Assembly (NCBI GenBank): GCA_000416275.1
Contig: ASZJ01000049.1
Location: 1 to 52,431, forward strand
Direction: 5' to 3'
Source: Osedax symbiont Rs1
GTDB taxonomy: Bacteria; Pseudomonadota; Gammaproteobacteria; Pseudomonadales; Balneatricaceae
DNA length: 52,431 nt
Shown here one piece after another: positions 50,420 through 52,431 of the stretch (position 1 is its first letter; each line of letters begins with the position of its first letter). The notes under the pieces are model-generated. The model did not search any database, was not told the DNA's origin, and worked only from the letters and a program-made list of their open reading frames with translations. The position numbers and the translations under genes are program-made.

Positions 50420-52057
50420 TTGTCTGTATTTAATAATCTTTCGTTTAGAAATAAACTATTAATTCCCATTACTCTAATTGCAATATTATTTTTAGTGATG
50501 GGGTTGTCTTCACTTTATATGCTCTCATCTATCGGTAAAAAAAACGATAATATCAATTTACAATACTTACCTATTACCCAAATCCTGTTAAAAGCTGATA
50601 CCGATTTACATCAAGTGATGCTCTCCGAGAGAACGGTGATCTTAAACAATGGTATCAATGTTGCTGTCCATGAAGAGTACCTAAAAGATTTCAATAAAAA
50701 TTTAGGCCAGGCACTGAAGCGTGTCCCACAATACCAGCAGTTGAGTCAGGCCGGTCTGGCGCCCAATCACGATGTAGCTATCGCTAAATTTATCAGTCTG
50801 ATTGAGCAGTGGAAGAAGTCTGGTTCCACGGAATCATCATTATCACAAGATACGCTGACCAGTATTAGCACCAGTGAAAACGAAATTATCTTCCAAGAAC
50901 TTCGGGACCTGATCGATGTGCTACTCAATGAAACCATGGCAATGTCAGACAAGGCTGTAGAGGCAGCCACCGCCGATATAGCGACTAACAGAACGGTTGC
51001 TACTACCTTGCTGGTGTCTGGTATTACCTTGTGTCTGTTGTTAATCATCTTTTTTCCGCAGCTGATCACCAGACGTCTTAAGTCGATGTTGCTCAGGATT
51101 CAGAACATTGCTGAAGGTGATGGCGATTTGACAGCCAGATTAGAAGATCAGGCCAAAGATGAGATTGGTGAAATTGCGCAATCATTTGATAAGTTTGTCG
51201 ATAAGCTACAGCGGCTAATTACAGATATCGTGGTGATTGCTGAAAACTTAGATCAAAGCCAGCAACAGCTGACTGTTTTCGCCGAAAGTACCACCAATAC
51301 AATGTCGCAGCAGCAGGGGGAAGTTGATCAAGTCGCGACAGCTATCACTGAAATGGCTGCTTCTGCTCAAGAAATCGCGTTAAATGCAGAGCAGGCTTCG
51401 CAAAGTTCAAGTGCTTCAGATCAGGCCGCCCAAGAGGGCTTAAGTGTCATTGACATGACGCAACAAACCATCTCCCAATTATCTAAAGAGATGGAGCATG
51501 CAAATAGGGTGATCAATTCTTTACAGGAAAACAGTGTTAGCATCGGCTCTTTTATTGAAGTGATTAACAGCATTGCGGGGCAGACCAATCTGTTAGCACT
51601 TAATGCTGCTATTGAAGCTGCTAGAGCGGGCTCGCAGGGGCGTGGATTTGCGGTGGTTGCCGATGAAGTGAGGACCTTAGCAGGAAGAACCCAAAAAGCA
51701 ACGACTGAAGTGCAAACCATCATTAACGCTTTGCAGAATATTTCAAAAGAGGCGGTTACGGTAATCAGTAATAGCGATAGCCAAACCAAGCAAGCGGTGA
51801 GTCAGATCGAAAATACCGGAGCATCTTTGCAGAGTATTGCGCAAGAAGCTGCGCAGATAAATCAAATTAATAATTTAGTTGCCAGCGCCTCTAATGAGCA
51901 AACTTTAGTGACAGAATCATTGAATGAGAACATTGCCAGAATTAATGATCAAGTAGTAGATGCCAGTTCAAATGCTAGTATGACCAGAAATAATTGCAGT
52001 GAAATAGCAGTGATGGTGACTAATTTACGTAATCAATTGGCGCATTTTAAAGTGTAG
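50420..52057 (+). CDS. Methyl-accepting chemotaxis protein
   Basis: 545 residues. A first membrane helix (about 14-35), a periplasmic four-helix-bundle-type ligand domain, and a second helix (about 192-212) lead to a HAMP domain ([24 protein letters not shown]). The long cytoplasmic signalling coiled coil has the hairpin tip [37 protein letters not shown]. Glutamine/glutamate-rich methylation helices flank it. Start is TTG with AAAAAGGA 9 bases upstream. No CheW-binding pentapeptide is apparent at the C-terminus. The ligand is not deducible. Confidence 0.95.
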   Translation: MSVFNNLSFRNKLLIPITLIAILFLVMGLSSLYMLSSIGKKNDNINLQYLPITQILLKADTDLHQVMLSERTVILNNGINVAVHEEYLKDFNKNLGQALKRVPQYQQLSQAGLAPNHDVAIAKFISLIEQWKKSGSTESSLSQDTLTSISTSENEIIFQELRDLIDVLLNETMAMSDKAVEAATADIATNRTVATTLLVSGITLCLLLIIFFPQLITRRLKSMLLRIQNIAEGDGDLTARLEDQAKDEIGEIAQSFDKFVDKLQRLITDIVVIAENLDQSQQQLTVFAESTTNTMSQQQGEVDQVATAITEMAASAQEIALNAEQASQSSSASDQAAQEGLSVIDMTQQTISQLSKEMEHANRVINSLQENSVSIGSFIEVINSIAGQTNLLALNAAIEAARAGSQGRGFAVVADEVRTLAGRTQKATTEVQTIINALQNISKEAVTVISNSDSQTKQAVSQIENTGASLQSIAQEAAQINQINNLVASASNEQTLVTESLNENIARINDQVVDASSNASMTRNNCSEIAVMVTNLRNQLAHFKV

Positions 52058-52063
52058 CTAAGC

Positions 52064-52088
52064 GCCTCCTTAAAGGAGGCTTATTTTT
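52064..52088 (+). terminator. Rho-independent terminator after the chemotaxis gene
   Basis: GCCTCCT (52064-52070) and AGGAGGC (52074-52080) form a perfect stem with a TAA loop followed by TTATTTTT, 7 bp after the stop codon. Confidence 0.9.
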
Positions 52089-52148
52089 ACGCTAGATAGT
52101 CGGAATGTGGAGTTATACTGATCAATATTAATATATTATAAAGTAAAT

Positions 52149-52173
52149 AAACCACCTTCTTAGAAGGTGGTTT
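52149..52173. other. Hairpin at the end of a degenerate IS200/IS605 element
   Basis: AAACCACCTTC and GAAGGTGGTTT pair perfectly around a TTA loop, with more T following. IS200/IS605 elements have subterminal hairpins recognised by TnpA, and this one lies about 50 bp beyond the transposase stop, as such an end would. It could equally serve as a second terminator. Confidence 0.5.
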
Positions 52174-52223
52174 TGCCTTTACCCCCCCCTCCTAGAAGGC
52201 AAGCTGGTTATCCCGTAATTCTA

Positions 52224-52431
52224 TTAAAAATCTAATTGCTCTTGACGCTTTTCAAGCTTCTCTTAATGCTTCACATATTTTCTAATCATCTCAGCATTTA
52301 AGCCTACTGTATCTACACAATACCCTTCTAGTCCAAAAGTGATTTCCCCAATACGGTCGCTTTTTCAAGTACGGAAACTGCTTAAACACTCTAATTGCAG
52401 TCCTACCTTTTAAAGCTCCCATCAAGCTTAA
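52224..52431 (-). pseudogene. tnpA: IS200/IS605 family transposase (TnpA), broken and cut by the window edge
   Basis: The minus strand reads LMGALKGRTAIRVFKQFPYLKKRPYWGNHFW, then, after a one-base frame change near 52330, GYCVDTVGLNAEMIRKYVKH. An in-frame TAA follows (52263-52265, where CAA is expected), then EKLEKRQEQLDF and the stop at 52224. These are the last ~65 residues of an IS200/IS605 TnpA, including the region of the catalytic tyrosine helix (MIRKYVKH). With both a frameshift and a nonsense codon it is inactive. The N-terminal part lies outside the window. Confidence 0.85.

Overview
The window looks like a chromosomal segment of a gammaproteobacterium. The order comEC - exbB - exbD - lpxK - trm112 - kdsB, with lolC-lolD nearby, is the envelope/LPS arrangement of Pseudomonadales/Cellvibrionales-type genomes. 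AstA (arginine succinyltransferase), YajQ and an AmpG-like permease fit the same group. A more exact placement cannot be read from sequence alone.

Region 1 (1-4.2 kb) holds a PduO-type cobalamin adenosyltransferase overlapping a ketopantoate reductase (minus strand), then yajQ (plus), then an AmpG-like MFS permease (minus), with a near-perfect 32-bp palindrome between the two convergent genes. Region 2 (4.2-29.9 kb) is the centrepiece: a cobalamin riboswitch followed by 20 co-directional genes for nearly complete de novo adenosylcobalamin synthesis. In order they are a fused ChlI/ChlD-type chelatase ATPase, cobO, cobB, cbiD, cobK, cobH, cobL (CbiE-CbiT), cobI, cbiG, cobJ, cobM, cobW, cobN, cobQ, cbiB, cobD, cbiX, cobU, cobT, cobC and cobS. 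The set is a hybrid. CbiD, CbiG and CbiX belong to the early-cobalt (anaerobic) route, while CobN, CobW and the AAA-VWA partner belong to the late-cobalt (aerobic) route. I see no CobG, CobZ or CobF, and no uroporphyrinogen methyltransferase. Several spacers in this cluster, and two gene termini, are built of short tandem repeats.

Region 3 (29.9-37.7 kb) carries a spermidine-synthase-like gene, a type II NADH dehydrogenase and a two-gene sensor system. That system is a haem-type (CxxCH, DUF3365/Tll0287-like) hybrid kinase whose receiver lacks the phospho-aspartate, plus a receiver-kinase partner. The region is dotted with copies of a ~160-bp MITE family (18-bp terminal inverted repeats, perfect 5-bp target duplications at three copies). 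It also holds a decayed alpha/beta-hydrolase gene caught between MITE pieces.

Region 4 (37.7-52.4 kb) is ordinary envelope and housekeeping content: lolC-lolD, a DUF2062 protein, comEC, exbB-exbD-lpxK, trm112-kdsB, astA with a divergent Lrp-type regulator, an MscS channel and a chemotaxis receptor. A second MITE, with IS5/IS1031-like ends, sits at 48.7 kb. A broken IS200/IS605 transposase runs off the right edge. No tRNA, rRNA or CRISPR array was seen.
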